Origin: Phenylobacterium sp.
GTDB taxonomy: Bacteria; Pseudomonadota; Alphaproteobacteria; Caulobacterales; Caulobacteraceae
Assembly: GCF_025351295.1 (NCBI RefSeq)
Contig: NZ_JANXWD010000067.1
Span: forward strand, 1-44,035
Direction of reading: 5' to 3'
Length of the DNA: 44,035 nt
The translations under genes and the position numbers were made by a program. Positions 24,130 through 33,137 of this stretch are shown here, piece by piece. Numbering within the stretch: the first letter of the stretch is position 1; every line of letters begins with the position of its first letter. A model generated the notes under the pieces. The model was not told the DNA's origin. It worked only from the letters and a program-made list of their open reading frames with translations, and did not search any database.

Positions 24130-25314
24130 ATGGCGGAAGATCCGCGCGATTGGGAGATCGAGACCCAGGCGGTGCGCGGCGGCCTCGCCCGGACGCCCTA
24201 CGGCGAGATTTCCGAGGCCTTGTTCCTCACCCAGAGCTTCGCCTACGAGAGCGCCCAGGCCGCCGACGACCGGTTCGCGGGCAATGCGCCCGGGTTCATC
24301 TATCAACGGTTCGGGAACCCGACCACGCAGATGTTCGAGGACCGGCTGGCGCTGCTGGAAGGCGCCGAGCAGTGCAAGGCCACCGCGTCGGGCATGGCGG
24401 CGATCCAGCTGTCGCTGGCCGGCCTGCTGCGGGCCGGCGACCACCTGGTGGCGGGCCGCGCCCTGTTCGGGTCCTGCCGCTGGATCGTTTCCGAATGGCT
24501 GCCGCGGTTCGGGGTGGAGACCACCTATGTGGACGCCACCGACCTGGAGGCGTGGAAGAGCGCGGGGCGGGCCAACACCAAGGTCTTCCTGGTGGAGAGC
24601 CCGGCCAACCCGCTGCTGGAGGTGACCGCCATCGGCGCCGTCGCCGACATCGCGCATGCGGCCGGCGCCAAGCTGGTGGTGGACAACGTCTTCGCCACCC
24701 CGATCTTCCAGAAGCCGCTGGTGCTGGGCGCGGACATCGTCGTCTATTCCGCCACCAAGCACATCGACGGCCAGGGCCGGGTGCTGGGCGGCGCGATCCT
24801 GGGCGCCGGCGAGCTTATGACCAGCGCCTACAAGGACATGCACCGCCACACCGGCCCGGCGCTGTCGCCGTTCAACGCCTGGGTGCTGCTGAAGGGGCTG
24901 GAGACCCTGGAACTGCGCGTGCGCCGCCAGACCGAGACCGCCGGCAAGCTGGCGAACTTCATCGCCGGCCACGGCAAGGTGCGCGCCACCCGCTATCCGG
25001 GCCGGCCCGACCACCCGCAGGCGGCGATCATCGCCAATCAGATGACCGGCGGCGGCAACGTCGTGGCCTTCGACCTCGGCGACCGGGCCGCGGCCTGGAA
25101 ATTCCTCGACACCCTGGAGATCGTCGACATCTCCAACAACCTGGGCGACGCCAAGTCGATGGCCACCCACCCCTGCACGACGACCCACCGGTCGATGCCG
25201 GAGGCCGAGCGGCTGGAGATCGGCCTGACCGAGGGCTGGGTGCGGATGAGCGTGGGACTTGAAGGCGCCGGCGATCTCACGCGAGATGTCAGCCGGGCCC
25301 TGGACGCGGCCTGA
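24130..25314 (+). CDS. metZ: O-succinylhomoserine sulfhydrylase
   Basis: 394 residues from ATG 24130, preceded by AAAGGAGG. It is a cystathionine gamma-synthase-family PLP enzyme: IETQAVRGG at the start, then YQRFGNPTTQMFEDRLALLEGAE, then GMAAIQLSL. VDNVFATP carries the PLP-contacting Asp, and SATKHIDGQGRVLGG carries the Schiff-base lysine, K210. The C-terminus has MATHPCTTTHRSM and LEGAGDL. The GQGRVLGG segment is typical of MetZ rather than MetB or MetC. It makes homocysteine from O-succinylhomoserine and sulfide in methionine synthesis. A hairpin sits in its leader. Confidence 0.93.
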   Translation: MAEDPRDWEIETQAVRGGLARTPYGEISEALFLTQSFAYESAQAADDRFAGNAPGFIYQRFGNPTTQMFEDRLALLEGAEQCKATASGMAAIQLSLAGLLRAGDHLVAGRALFGSCRWIVSEWLPRFGVETTYVDATDLEAWKSAGRANTKVFLVESPANPLLEVTAIGAVADIAHAAGAKLVVDNVFATPIFQKPLVLGADIVVYSATKHIDGQGRVLGGAILGAGELMTSAYKDMHRHTGPALSPFNAWVLLKGLETLELRVRRQTETAGKLANFIAGHGKVRATRYPGRPDHPQAAIIANQMTGGGNVVAFDLGDRAAAWKFLDTLEIVDISNNLGDAKSMATHPCTTTHRSMPEAERLEIGLTEGWVRMSVGLEGAGDLTRDVSRALDAA

Positions 25315-25330
25315 GCCGGCCGGGGGAACG

Positions 25331-25873
25331 ATGATGCGGGGTCTGGGGATCGTAGCGGCCCTGCTGCTGGCCGCCGCGAGCGCACCTGCCCAGACGCCGG
25401 CGCCTGTCGACCCGCCGCCGCCGGCCAGCCTGGCGGCGAAGGATGTCCTGGCCTGGACCGAGGCGCACCTGGACGCCGACAGCTGGCGCGTGCTGGGGAT
25501 CAATCCCTATGGCCTGTTCTTCGCCTCGCCGCAGGGGGTGACCCTGCGCCACGACCGGTTGGCGGAGGCCGACCTGCGCCACGAACTGTTCGCGCCGGTG
25601 GACATGGGCGGCGGCCAGATGCGCTCTGACCTGGAGCACTGGCTGGTGGACTGCGAGGGCAAGCGCCACGCCATGCTGAAGATGACGCTCTATGCGCGCA
25701 ACAACCTGAAGGAGGAATTCGCCTTCCGGCAGACCGAGACGCCCAACTGGCTGGAGGCCGACCCGGCCGACGAATCCGCCCGCGCCATCGCCGCCATCTG
25801 CGAAGCGGTCAAGGCCGGCCAGCGCCCGGACAAACCGCCGGGCCGTCCCGCCGGCCCGTCGCCCCACCGGTAG
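25331..25873 (+). CDS. Secreted hypothetical protein
   Basis: 180 residues from ATG 25331, behind GGGGGAA; it starts 16 bases after metZ and is probably co-transcribed with it. A signal peptide (MMRGLGIVAALLLAAASAPAQ) is followed by a proline-rich linker and a compact domain. That domain has WRVLGINPYGLFFASPQGV and MRSDLEHWLVDCEGKRHAMLKMTLYARNNL, and a C-terminal Pro/Gly-rich tail. The pattern W.(V)DC....A is reminiscent of surface-adhesin-E-type periplasmic proteins, but the similarity is too weak to name it. Only one cysteine is seen in the mature part. Confidence 0.7.
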   Translation: MMRGLGIVAALLLAAASAPAQTPAPVDPPPPASLAAKDVLAWTEAHLDADSWRVLGINPYGLFFASPQGVTLRHDRLAEADLRHELFAPVDMGGGQMRSDLEHWLVDCEGKRHAMLKMTLYARNNLKEEFAFRQTETPNWLEADPADESARAIAAICEAVKAGQRPDKPPGRPAGPSPHR

Positions 25874-25878
25874 AGGTC

Positions 25879-25928
25879 CCGCCGCCTTCTCCTCACCCCT
25901 AGCCCGTAGGGTGAGGAGAAGGCGGCGG
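25879..25928. terminator. Bidirectional terminator with perfect 20-bp arms
   Basis: The 20-base arm at 25879-25898 (starts CCGCCGCC, ends TCACCC) pairs exactly with 25909-25928 around a ten-base loop. It lies between the convergent secreted-protein and hslO genes, five bases after one stop and six before the other. No T-run is needed for a stem this strong to end both transcripts or protect their 3' ends. Confidence 0.8.
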
Positions 25929-25933
25929 CTGGC

Positions 25934-26833
25934 TCAAGCCTCGGCCGCTTCCAGCTCCGCCGGCTCCATGGCGTAGACCTTCGAGCAGAACTCGCAGGTG
26001 ACGCGGATCTTGCCGTCGTCCTCGACCATGTCGGCGCGCTCGGCCGGCTCGAAGGACTTCAGCACGGTGACGATGCGGGCTTCGTTGCAGCGGCAGAAGG
26101 GGGTCAGCGGCTTGGAGTTGAAGACCCGCACGCCATCCTCGTGAAACAGCCGGAACAGCAGCTCGTTGCTGGAGAGGTCCGGGTCGGACAGCTCGTCCTC
26201 GCCCACCGTCTCGAACAGCGCCTGGGTGCGGACCCAGGCCTCCAGGGTGGAGCCGCGGGCGTCGTCCTCGGCCACGTACTGGATCAGGATCCCGCCGGCC
26301 CGCCAGGCGCCGTCCAGATGGCCGACCGCCAGGCGCACGCGGGTCGGGGTCTGTTCGGACTGGGCGAAATACTGCTCGGCGCACAGGGCCAGGGTCTCGC
26401 CCTGGATATCGGTGACCCCCTGGTAGCGGTCCATGTCCGTCCCCTGGTCGACGGTCATCATGAACACGCCCTCGCCCAGCAGCGACCGGGCGCCGGGCCG
26501 CAGGAAGCCGCTGGACGCCGTGGCCACCGCCTCGGCGTCGAACCGGCAGTAGCCGCGCAGGCCGCCGGAGGTGTCGTAGTCGGCGATGACGTAGCGCACG
26601 GCGCCCGCGCCGCGGGCCTCGACGATCAGCCGGCCCTGGAACTTCAGGTTGGAGCCGACCAGGGCGGCCAGCGCGCAAGCCTCGCCCAGCAGGTTGGCGA
26701 CCGCTTCCGGATAGTCGTGGGCCTGCAGGATCTTGTCGATCGTCGGCCCCAGGCGCGCCACGCGGCCACGCACGGGCTCGCCTTCGATCTGGAAGCCGCC
26801 GACCAGGTCATCGGGTAGGGAAGTCTCGGACAT
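25934..26833 (-). CDS. hslO: Hsp33 redox-regulated chaperone
   Basis: 299 residues from ATG 26833 (MSETSLPDDLVGGFQIEG); the earlier TTG at 26842 is less likely. The N-terminal Hsp33 fold shows LLGEACALAALVGSNLKFQGRL and VMMTVDQG-like segments (FMMTVDQGTDMDRYQG). The C-terminal zinc-binding redox switch has FCRCNEAR and TCEFCSKVY, that is CxC and CxxC. Oxidation of these cysteines releases zinc and activates the holdase in the cytoplasm. It is the last gene of argD-argF-hslO, 61 bases after argF. Confidence 0.95.
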   Translation of the reverse strand: MSETSLPDDLVGGFQIEGEPVRGRVARLGPTIDKILQAHDYPEAVANLLGEACALAALVGSNLKFQGRLIVEARGAGAVRYVIADYDTSGGLRGYCRFDAEAVATASSGFLRPGARSLLGEGVFMMTVDQGTDMDRYQGVTDIQGETLALCAEQYFAQSEQTPTRVRLAVGHLDGAWRAGGILIQYVAEDDARGSTLEAWVRTQALFETVGEDELSDPDLSSNELLFRLFHEDGVRVFNSKPLTPFCRCNEARIVTVLKSFEPAERADMVEDDGKIRVTCEFCSKVYAMEPAELEAAEA

Positions 26834-26894
26834 GGGGCGCAATATAGGTCGCGGCTGGAGAGTTGCGAGGGTGGCGAGGCGTCTCAGGGGGCGT

Positions 26895-27833
26895 TCAGAT
26901 CGCCCCGAAGCACCAGGCCAGGATCGACTTCTGGGCGTGGATGCGGTTCTCCGCCTCGTCCCAGATCAGGCTCTGCGGGCCGTCTATGACCGCGTCTGTC
27001 ACCTCCTCGCCGCGGTGGGCGGGCAGGCAGTGGAGGAAGACCGCGTCGCGGGCCGCCTCGGCCATCAGCGCCTCGTCGACCTGGTAGGCCTCCAGCGCCT
27101 CGAGGCGCTCGTCGTGATCGGTGTCGCCCATCGAGACCCAGGTGTCGGTGATCACGCAGTCGGCGCCGCGGACCGCCTCACGCGGGTCGTGGGTGGTCAT
27201 GATCTGGCCCTGCTCGCCGGCCGCGCGGGCCAGGTCCATCATGTCCGGATGGAAGACCGCCGGGGTGGCGATATTGAGCTTGAACCCCAGCTTCGGCGCG
27301 GCGTGGATGAAGCTGGAGCAGACGTTGTTGCCGTCGCCGACCCAGGCGAAGGTCTTGCCCGCCACCGGGCCGCGGTGCTCCTCGAAGGTCTGCAGGTCGG
27401 CCAGGATCTGGCAGGGGTGGCCCTTGTCCGACAGCCCGTTGATCACCGGCACCGTGGCCGACATCGCCAGCCGTTCCACGTCCTCATGCACATTGGCGCG
27501 GATCATGATGGCGTCGACCATGCGCGAGAGCACGCGGGCGGTATCCTCGATCGGCTCGCCGCGGCCCAGCTGCATATCGACAGCGTTGGAAATGATCACG
27601 TCGCCGCCCAGCTGGCGCATGGCGGCGTCGAACGAGAAGCGGGTCCGGGTGGAGTTCTTCTCGAAAATCATCGCCAGGGTGCGGCCACGCGCCGGCTGGT
27701 CCTCGTCGGGCTTGCCCTTGGGCCAGCCGGCGCGCGCGGCCTTGCGGGCCTTGGCGTCCTCCAGCATGACGCGCAGGTCGGCGCCCTGGAGCTTCCACAG
27801 GTCGAGGAAGTGGCGCGGCGCAGGCAGGCTCAC
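26895..27833 (-). CDS. argF: Ornithine carbamoyltransferase
   Basis: 312 residues from GTG 27833, whose GTGA overlaps the argD stop. The carbamoyl-phosphate loop is [31 protein letters not shown] carries the catalytic cysteine of the HCLP motif. Other family blocks are [18 protein letters not shown] and [10 protein letters not shown]. It forms citrulline from ornithine and carbamoyl phosphate in arginine synthesis. The 120-residue reading to the left of this start in the same frame is antisense-like Arg/Gly-rich noise. It is translationally coupled to argD. Confidence 0.95.
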   Translation of the reverse strand: MSLPAPRHFLDLWKLQGADLRVMLEDAKARKAARAGWPKGKPDEDQPARGRTLAMIFEKNSTRTRFSFDAAMRQLGGDVIISNAVDMQLGRGEPIEDTARVLSRMVDAIMIRANVHEDVERLAMSATVPVINGLSDKGHPCQILADLQTFEEHRGPVAGKTFAWVGDGNNVCSSFIHAAPKLGFKLNIATPAVFHPDMMDLARAAGEQGQIMTTHDPREAVRGADCVITDTWVSMGDTDHDERLEALEAYQVDEALMAEAARDAVFLHCLPAHRGEEVTDAVIDGPQSLIWDEAENRIHAQKSILAWCFGAI

Positions 27834-29059
27834 GCCGCCCCCACCCTCTCGTTGGCCACCGTGGCCTGGGCCGCCTCGCACGCCCGCTCCAGCAGCCCCA
27901 TGGCCTCGCGCGCCTCGTCCAGGGTGAGGTTGAGCGGCGGCAGCAGGCGCACGCAGTTGTCGCCGCCGCCGGCGATCAGCAGGTGCTGGTCGCGGGCGTG
28001 CTGCATGAACTCGCGGTTGGGCGTGGCCAGCTTGACGCCGATCAGCATGCCCTTGCCGCGGATGTCGACCACCACGTCCGGGAAGCGATCCTTCAGGCCG
28101 GTCAGCTGCTGGTTGAAGTAGCCGGCGACTTCGCGGACGTGGGCCAGCAGCTCCGGCTTCACCAGTTCTTCCACCGAGGCGACGCCCACCGCCATGGCCA
28201 GCGGGTTGCCGCCGTAGGTGGAGCCGTGCGAGCCCGGGGTCATGCCGCTGGCCGCCTCGATGGTGGCCAGGCAAGCGCCGACCGGGAAGCCGCCGCCCAG
28301 GGCCTTGGCCACCGCCATGATGTCCGGCGGAGCGTCGGCCCATTCATAGGCGAACAGCTTGCCGGTCCGGCCCAGGCCGCACTGGATCTCGTCGTAGATC
28401 AGCAGGGTTCCGGTCTGGTCGCACAGCTGGCGGATGGCGCGCAGGTCGGCGTCGGGCCACGAGCGGGCGCCGCCCTCGCCCTGGACCGGCTCCAGGATGA
28501 TCGCCGCCGTGGTCGAACCCACGAGCGCGCGCAGCGCTTCGACATCCCCGAACTGGGCATGCACGAAGCCCGGCATCGGCGGGCCGAAGCCCTCCAGGTA
28601 GCTGGTGTTCCCCGAGGCGTTCACCGCCGCCAGCGTCCGGCCGTGGAACGAGCCGTCGAAGCCGATGATGTCGATCCGCTCCGGCGCGCCCTTGGCCCAG
28701 TGATACTTGCGCGCGGTCTTGATGGCGCACTCGATCGCTTCGGCGCCGGAATTGGTGAAGAAGCACACATCGGCGAACGTATGGGCCGTCAGCAGGCCTG
28801 CCAGGGTCTCCTGGTTCGGAATGCAGAAGATGTTCGAGGTATGCCAGAGCTTCTCGGCCTGATCCTTCACGGCCTGGACAAGCTTGGGGTGGCTGTGGCC
28901 CAGGGCGGTCACCGCGATGCCGGCCATGCAGTCCAGGTAGGCCTCGCCGTCGGTGGTGTAGAGACGCGCGCCCTCGCCTCGCTCGAACGCCAGCGGGGCG
29001 CGCGCGTAGACGCCCATGATGTGGTCGCTGGGGACGGGCGGCGCGGACGTCTCGGCCAC
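27830..29059 (-). CDS. argD: Acetylornithine aminotransferase
   Basis: 409 residues from GTG 29059, where GGAGGG lies eight bases upstream; the open frame to 29152 has no such site and covers a palindrome. It is a class III PLP aminotransferase: [20 protein letters not shown], then [22 protein letters not shown], then [34 protein letters not shown] carries the PLP Asp, and the Schiff-base lysine is about K252 in [15 protein letters not shown]. It acts on N-acetylornithine, and often also on succinyl-diaminopimelate, in the cytoplasm. It is the first gene of the argD-argF-hslO operon. Confidence 0.94.
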   Translation of the reverse strand: MAETSAPPVPSDHIMGVYARAPLAFERGEGARLYTTDGEAYLDCMAGIAVTALGHSHPKLVQAVKDQAEKLWHTSNIFCIPNQETLAGLLTAHTFADVCFFTNSGAEAIECAIKTARKYHWAKGAPERIDIIGFDGSFHGRTLAAVNASGNTSYLEGFGPPMPGFVHAQFGDVEALRALVGSTTAAIILEPVQGEGGARSWPDADLRAIRQLCDQTGTLLIYDEIQCGLGRTGKLFAYEWADAPPDIMAVAKALGGGFPVGACLATIEAASGMTPGSHGSTYGGNPLAMAVGVASVEELVKPELLAHVREVAGYFNQQLTGLKDRFPDVVVDIRGKGMLIGVKLATPNREFMQHARDQHLLIAGGGDNCVRLLPPLNLTLDEAREAMGLLERACEAAQATVANERVGAA

Positions 29060-29084
29060 TGGGAAGGCCCTCCAAAACGGAAGC

Positions 29085-29110
29085 GTCCCCGCGGCGCGAG
29101 CAGCGGGGAC
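29085..29110. promoter_or_regulatory. Inverted repeat in the argD leader
   Basis: GTCCCCGC (29085-29092) and GCGGGGAC (29103-29110) are perfect complements ten bases apart. The repeat lies 26 bases upstream of the argD start. It could be an operator or a leader hairpin. It does not look like an ARG box, which is AT-rich. Confidence 0.35.
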
Positions 29111-29175
29111 CGGAAGGCCTGGCGTTTTCGTCGCCAAGCCCTTGCATGTCAATGTTTTGCAGCAGGCAAGCCGCT

Positions 29176-29205
29176 CCTCCCCCGCCCCGAAGCGGACGGG
29201 GGAGG
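29176..29205 (-). terminator. Terminator after the TonB-dependent receptor gene
   Basis: CCTCCCCCG (29176-29184) pairs with CGGGGGAGG (29197-29205) around a 12-base loop. It sits 13 bases beyond the stop of the receptor gene and before the argD leader, so it separates two transcripts on the same strand. Confidence 0.65.
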
Positions 29206-29217
29206 CGCGTTCGCTGG

Positions 29218-32211
29218 CTAGAAGTCCACCGTCGCGCCGACGAACAGGAAGCGGCCCAGGGCGTCGTAGACCTGCGGGAAGGTGTTGCCGTTGCAGACGG
29301 CGGCCGCGCAGTTGGACGAGCCGTTCAGCGGCGGGTCCCGGTCGAAGAGGTTGTTCACCCCGGCCCGGAAGGCGACGTTCTTGGTCTTCCAGTTCAGCGA
29401 CAGATCGAAGTAGTCACGGGTGGCGAGCGCCCGGTCGGTCGCATACTGCAGGCCGGTGTTGTTCAGCTGTGGGTCCTTGTCGTAGGCGTCCAGCCGCACC
29501 CGGCTGAAGTGGCGCCACTGCAGGCCGACGCCGAAGTCATGGAACCAGTCGCCGTAGGCGAACGGCGTGGCCCAGTTGACCCGCAGCTTGTGTCGCCAGG
29601 TCGGATTCGGCGAGCTCAGGCCGCCCGCCACTGAGCAGATGGTCCCATAGAGGCCGGCGCAGTCGAACGAGGGGTCGCCCGGCAGCGACTGGACCTTCAG
29701 TTCCTTCAGGTAGGTGCCGATGAAGTTGATCGTCAGGCTGCCCATGTTCTCGATGCCGTATCGGTCCAGGTCGAAACGGTAGTTGCTATTGATGTCGATA
29801 CCGCGGGTGCGCAGCGCGCCGGTGTTGATGGTCGTGTCGCGCACGAACCCCTGCGACGACAGCCACAGCGAGCCCGCGGCGTCGCGGTTGACCTTGCTAC
29901 AGAAGAACGGGTCCGAGGTCTGCACGCAGCGGTTGATGATCACGTCGCCGCCGACCGGGGCGATGAACTTCTTCACCTTGATGTCGAAGTAGTCGATCGA
30001 GAGGTTGAAGCCCGGCAGGAAGGTTGGGGTGAACACCGCGCCCAGGGTCAAGGTGTTGCTGGTTTCCGGCCGGAGGTTCGGGTTGCCGCCCGTCAGGCCA
30101 TTGTACTGGTTGGCCGGGTTCTTCTCGATAGCCAGCACCTGGGCGGTGGTCAGGTTGAACAGCGAGGCGCACTTGGCGACCAGCGGGTTGGCCGCCGCCA
30201 GGCCGGCGCAAGGATCCTGGGTGCCGTCGAGCAGCACGCTGGCCGGGGTGAACAGCTCCAGGATGTTGGGGGCCCGGACCGCGCGGTTGAAGCCGCCGCG
30301 CAGGCGGACCCCTTCGACCGGCTCCCAGTCGCCGCCGAACTTGTAGGTGCTGGTGGTGCCGATCGAGGAATAGTCCGAGTAGCGGTAGCCGACCTCGAGC
30401 TGCAGCCGGTGGAAGAAGGGCTGGTCGTCGACCAGGGGGATGCGCGCCTCGGCGAACTCTTCATAGACGTCGAAGGCGCCATTGACCGGCGGCACGGCCC
30501 CGGCCCCGCCGTTCAGCAGGCCCGCGGACGCCACGAAGTCGGTGGCGAAGTCCAGGTTCTCGCGGCGGTACTCGGCGCCGATGGCGACGCCGACGCCATC
30601 CTTGGCCCAGGGGCTCTTGACGCCGTAGTCGCCGAGCGCGCCGGAGAGGGAGACGTTGGCCACACGTTCAGCGGTGTTGCCAACGGCGAAGCTGGGCGTC
30701 TGCAGGAAGTCGAGGGCCGCCTTGGTCACCCCGCCGTTCTTCCAGATGTTGTAGGGCACGCAGGCCGGGTTGGTCCCGTTAAGGGCGGCCAGGCAGGCCG
30801 GCTGGCCGGCGGCGTCGCGCCCGACCAGCAGCGACTGCTGAATCAGCGCGGTCTGGAAGAAGCCGCCGTTGATGCCCTTGAAGCCGACCGTGCCGTACTG
30901 GAGGAAGGCGTCGTAGCTCCAGTTCTCGTTCAGGTGGCCGCGCAGGCCGATCACATAGCGATAGTCGGTGTGCCGGAAGTCGGTGGTGCGCCCGCCGCCT
31001 TCGACATTGCGCCGCGAGATGATCAGGGTCCGGTTGGCGGGCGTGCCGGCGTCCGCGCCGCACAGCGTGGTGAGCTGCTGGGCCGAGGCCAGGGCGTTGT
31101 TGCAGTTGATCGTGAAGTTGCCGGCAAAGATGCCGCCCGGCGCGATCTGGGCGACCGAGCGATCGTCCATGAACATCAGGTCGGTATAGACCTCGGCCCA
31201 GGGCGCCACCTCGTAGTGGGCGAATGCGCCCAGGCCGTAGCGGTCGTCCGGACGCAGGTAGAAGTTGGTCGGCCCGAAATTGTAGAGGTCGCGCGCCGCC
31301 ACCCGCGGCCGGAACTGCTGATTGGGCGAGGTGATGTCGACCACGAAGCTGCCGAAGCGGGCCGGGACCGAGGTGCCAGACCCGCCGCAGCCGGCGGCCA
31401 GGAAGGTGTCGCCGGAATTCAGGGTGCAGGCCGAGTAGTCACGGTTGCCCTCGAGGACGGCGTTGTTCTGGCGGTAGGTGGCGTATGCGGTGATGTTGCC
31501 CTTGCCGTCGGCGCTGTTGGTTCCGATCACCAGGGTCACCTGGGTCCCGTCGCCGTCGCGGACGTTGTGCTTCGGCAGGGCGTAGAACTGCGGGCTGGCG
31601 GACCGCGCCTGCTGTTGGCGCACCACGTCGGCGACCGGGTTGCCGTTGTCGTGCTGGTAGGTCGAGTAGGTGGCGTCCAGCCGCACGCCCTCGAAGTTCT
31701 TGGTCATGATGAAGTTGACCACCCCGGCCACGGCGTCGGCGCCGTACACCGCCGAGGCGCCGCCGGTCAGCACATCGACGCGCTCGACCAGCGATGTCGG
31801 GATGAAATTCACGTCCGCGCCCGGGGAGGCCGGGTCGCCCGGCACCAGGCGTCGGCCGTCGATCAGCACCAGGGTGCGCGACACGCCCAGGCCGCGCAGG
31901 TTGAGGGTGGCGGTGCCGGTGGCGCCGTTGGAGATCGAGGAGCCCTGGGCGGCGAAAGCCTGGGGCAGGCTATTGATCAGGTCTTCGACCCGGGTGACCC
32001 CGGTGGCCTTGATCTCGGCGGCAGTGACCGCGGTGACCGGGCTGACGCTTTGCAGGTTCGGCGAGGGGATGCGCGTGCCGGTGACGACGACCTCGGTGAC
32101 CTCGTCGCCCGCCGGCGCCGCCGCGGCCGCGAAGGCTGGTGTGGCGAGGCCGGCCACCGCGAAGATCATCGATGACGCCAGCAGGCGCGCTCGTACGGTA
32201 TGCTTGTTCAC
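29218..32211 (-). CDS. TonB-dependent outer-membrane receptor
   Basis: 997 residues from GTG 32211 (reads MNKHTVRARLLASS), with GGAGGG nine bases upstream; the ORF extends to 32292 without a better site. A signal peptide is followed by a short linker and the plug domain: VVVTGTRIPSPNLQSVSP as TonB-box-like start, RVEDLINSLPQAF, LNLRGLGVSRTLVLIDGRRL, and VERVDVLTGGASAVYGADAVAGVVNFI. The barrel ends with NWKTKNVAFRAGVNNLFDRDPP and the terminal aromatic LFVGATVDF. Such large receptors take up siderophores, glycans or other bulky substrates, and Caulobacterales have many of them. The neighbouring genes give no substrate. Confidence 0.95.
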   Translation of the reverse strand: MNKHTVRARLLASSMIFAVAGLATPAFAAAAAPAGDEVTEVVVTGTRIPSPNLQSVSPVTAVTAAEIKATGVTRVEDLINSLPQAFAAQGSSISNGATGTATLNLRGLGVSRTLVLIDGRRLVPGDPASPGADVNFIPTSLVERVDVLTGGASAVYGADAVAGVVNFIMTKNFEGVRLDATYSTYQHDNGNPVADVVRQQQARSASPQFYALPKHNVRDGDGTQVTLVIGTNSADGKGNITAYATYRQNNAVLEGNRDYSACTLNSGDTFLAAGCGGSGTSVPARFGSFVVDITSPNQQFRPRVAARDLYNFGPTNFYLRPDDRYGLGAFAHYEVAPWAEVYTDLMFMDDRSVAQIAPGGIFAGNFTINCNNALASAQQLTTLCGADAGTPANRTLIISRRNVEGGGRTTDFRHTDYRYVIGLRGHLNENWSYDAFLQYGTVGFKGINGGFFQTALIQQSLLVGRDAAGQPACLAALNGTNPACVPYNIWKNGGVTKAALDFLQTPSFAVGNTAERVANVSLSGALGDYGVKSPWAKDGVGVAIGAEYRRENLDFATDFVASAGLLNGGAGAVPPVNGAFDVYEEFAEARIPLVDDQPFFHRLQLEVGYRYSDYSSIGTTSTYKFGGDWEPVEGVRLRGGFNRAVRAPNILELFTPASVLLDGTQDPCAGLAAANPLVAKCASLFNLTTAQVLAIEKNPANQYNGLTGGNPNLRPETSNTLTLGAVFTPTFLPGFNLSIDYFDIKVKKFIAPVGGDVIINRCVQTSDPFFCSKVNRDAAGSLWLSSQGFVRDTTINTGALRTRGIDINSNYRFDLDRYGIENMGSLTINFIGTYLKELKVQSLPGDPSFDCAGLYGTICSVAGGLSSPNPTWRHKLRVNWATPFAYGDWFHDFGVGLQWRHFSRVRLDAYDKDPQLNNTGLQYATDRALATRDYFDLSLNWKTKNVAFRAGVNNLFDRDPPLNGSSNCAAAVCNGNTFPQVYDALGRFLFVGATVDF

Positions 32212-32322
32212 GATCAAAATCCCTCCGCGGCCAGGCGCCCGATGGACGCCGCCGCTCCCCACTTGCAGGTTTCGGCCCCGAGGCGGGGCCAAGTGATCGC
32301 GAGTTATGTTTGGGTGACAAAA

Positions 32323-32359
32323 GGGGTCAATCGACCCCCAGGCAACGGGCGATGCCTGG
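32323..32359 (-). terminator. Two adjacent hairpins after the ArsR gene and before the TonB receptor
   Basis: CCAGGCA/TGCCTGG (32338-32344 with 32353-32359) and GGGGTC/GACCCC (32323-32328 with 32333-32338) form two stems. On the minus strand the second is followed by TTTTGT. The simplest reading is a rho-independent terminator of the ArsR operon. An attenuator in the receptor's 5' leader is the alternative. Confidence 0.5.
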
Positions 32360-32433
32360 AGAGCAACATTCTGAATTGACTGATGAAATATTGCCTTTTT
32401 TGACGGAATCCGGGCCGTCGCGGCGGGGTTTTC

Positions 32434-32778
32434 CTAGCGCTGTGTTACGTGCGCAACAGGCCGGCCGGGATCCGGCCGGTTGATCGCCGCCGTCGTCAGG
32501 GCCAGGTCGAAATAGCGGCGCAGGCGCGTGAGCGCCTGGGGCTTCACCGCGGCCTGCCGCTGGCGCAGGTCTATGAGGCCGGCGGCGGCCAGGACGCTCA
32601 GGTGATGGCTGACATTGACCCGCGGGATCGCCATCCGCCGCGCCAGGTCGCCGGCCGAGGCCGGGCTGGACACCAGGCGCTCCATCAGCCGGCGGCGGAT
32701 CGGGTCGGCCAGGGCCCGGAACAGGTCCGCCGGCGCCTCGGACGCCGCGCTGAGCCAGGCTTCGTGCGGGTGGTCCAT
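32434..32778 (-). CDS. ArsR-family winged-helix regulator, second copy
   Basis: 114 residues from ATG 32778, which overlaps the stop of the previous regulator as ATGA. The ArsR core is DLFRALADPIRRRLMERLVS, then SAGDLARRMAIPRVNVSHHLSVLAAAGLI, then DLRQRQAAVKPQALTRLRRYF. There is no CxC metal-binding pair, so it is not an arsenic-type sensor. It resembles the ArsR members that couple to SRPBCC or transporter genes. Its C-terminal tail (NRPDPGRPVAHVTQR) is non-conserved. It is the last gene of the peptide-LysR-ArsR-ArsR chain. Confidence 0.85.
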   Translation of the reverse strand: MDHPHEAWLSAASEAPADLFRALADPIRRRLMERLVSSPASAGDLARRMAIPRVNVSHHLSVLAAAGLIDLRQRQAAVKPQALTRLRRYFDLALTTAAINRPDPGRPVAHVTQR

Positions 32779-33137
32779 CAGGCGATGCGCGAGCGCGGCG
32801 CGACGGGCGCGATGGTGTCGAGCGCGTGCAGGCGGCGCGAGACGGCGAACCGCTCCCGCAGCCAGCCCTCGCCCACCGAGGCCTCGAACCACAGGCGGTC
32901 GAAGTAGGTCCGCAGCTGCGGCAGCGGATCGACGACCGCGACCAGCAGGCCGTCCTCCTCGCGCACGAGGCCGGCGTCCTTCAGCACCCGGACGTGGTGG
33001 GAGACCGCCGGGCGGGTGACCGGCACGGCTGCGGCCAAGCCGGAAATCCGCGACGGGCGCGCCAGGATACGCTCATAGAGGTCGCGCCGGGTGGGGTCGC
33101 CCAGGGCGTCGAGGGCGGCGCCGATGCCGTCGGTCAT
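32778..33137 (-). CDS. ArsR-family winged-helix regulator, first copy
   Basis: 119 residues from ATG 33137, whose ATGA overlaps the LysR stop. The core is AALDALGDPTRRDLYERILA, then PSRISGLAAAVPVTRPAVSHHVRVLKDAGLV, then REEDGLLVAVVDPLPQLRTYFDRLW. It lacks a cysteine pair. It shares fold and order with the next gene (both read LGDPTRR/LADPIRR, VSHH, LRTYFD/LRRYFD), so the two may be an old duplication or a heterodimer pair. Targets are unknown. Confidence 0.88.
   Translation of the reverse strand: MTDGIGAALDALGDPTRRDLYERILARPSRISGLAAAVPVTRPAVSHHVRVLKDAGLVREEDGLLVAVVDPLPQLRTYFDRLWFEASVGEGWLRERFAVSRRLHALDTIAPVAPRSRIA

Noticed and set aside
30409..32175. 588-codon plus-strand open frame inside the TonB receptor
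   Set aside because: It is a shadow of a high-GC gene. The minus strand has signal peptide, plug and barrel motifs and a good ribosome-binding site.
32323..32433. Cobalamin or other known riboswitch in front of the TonB receptor
   Set aside because: No B12-box sequence or long structured leader. The stems look like a terminator.
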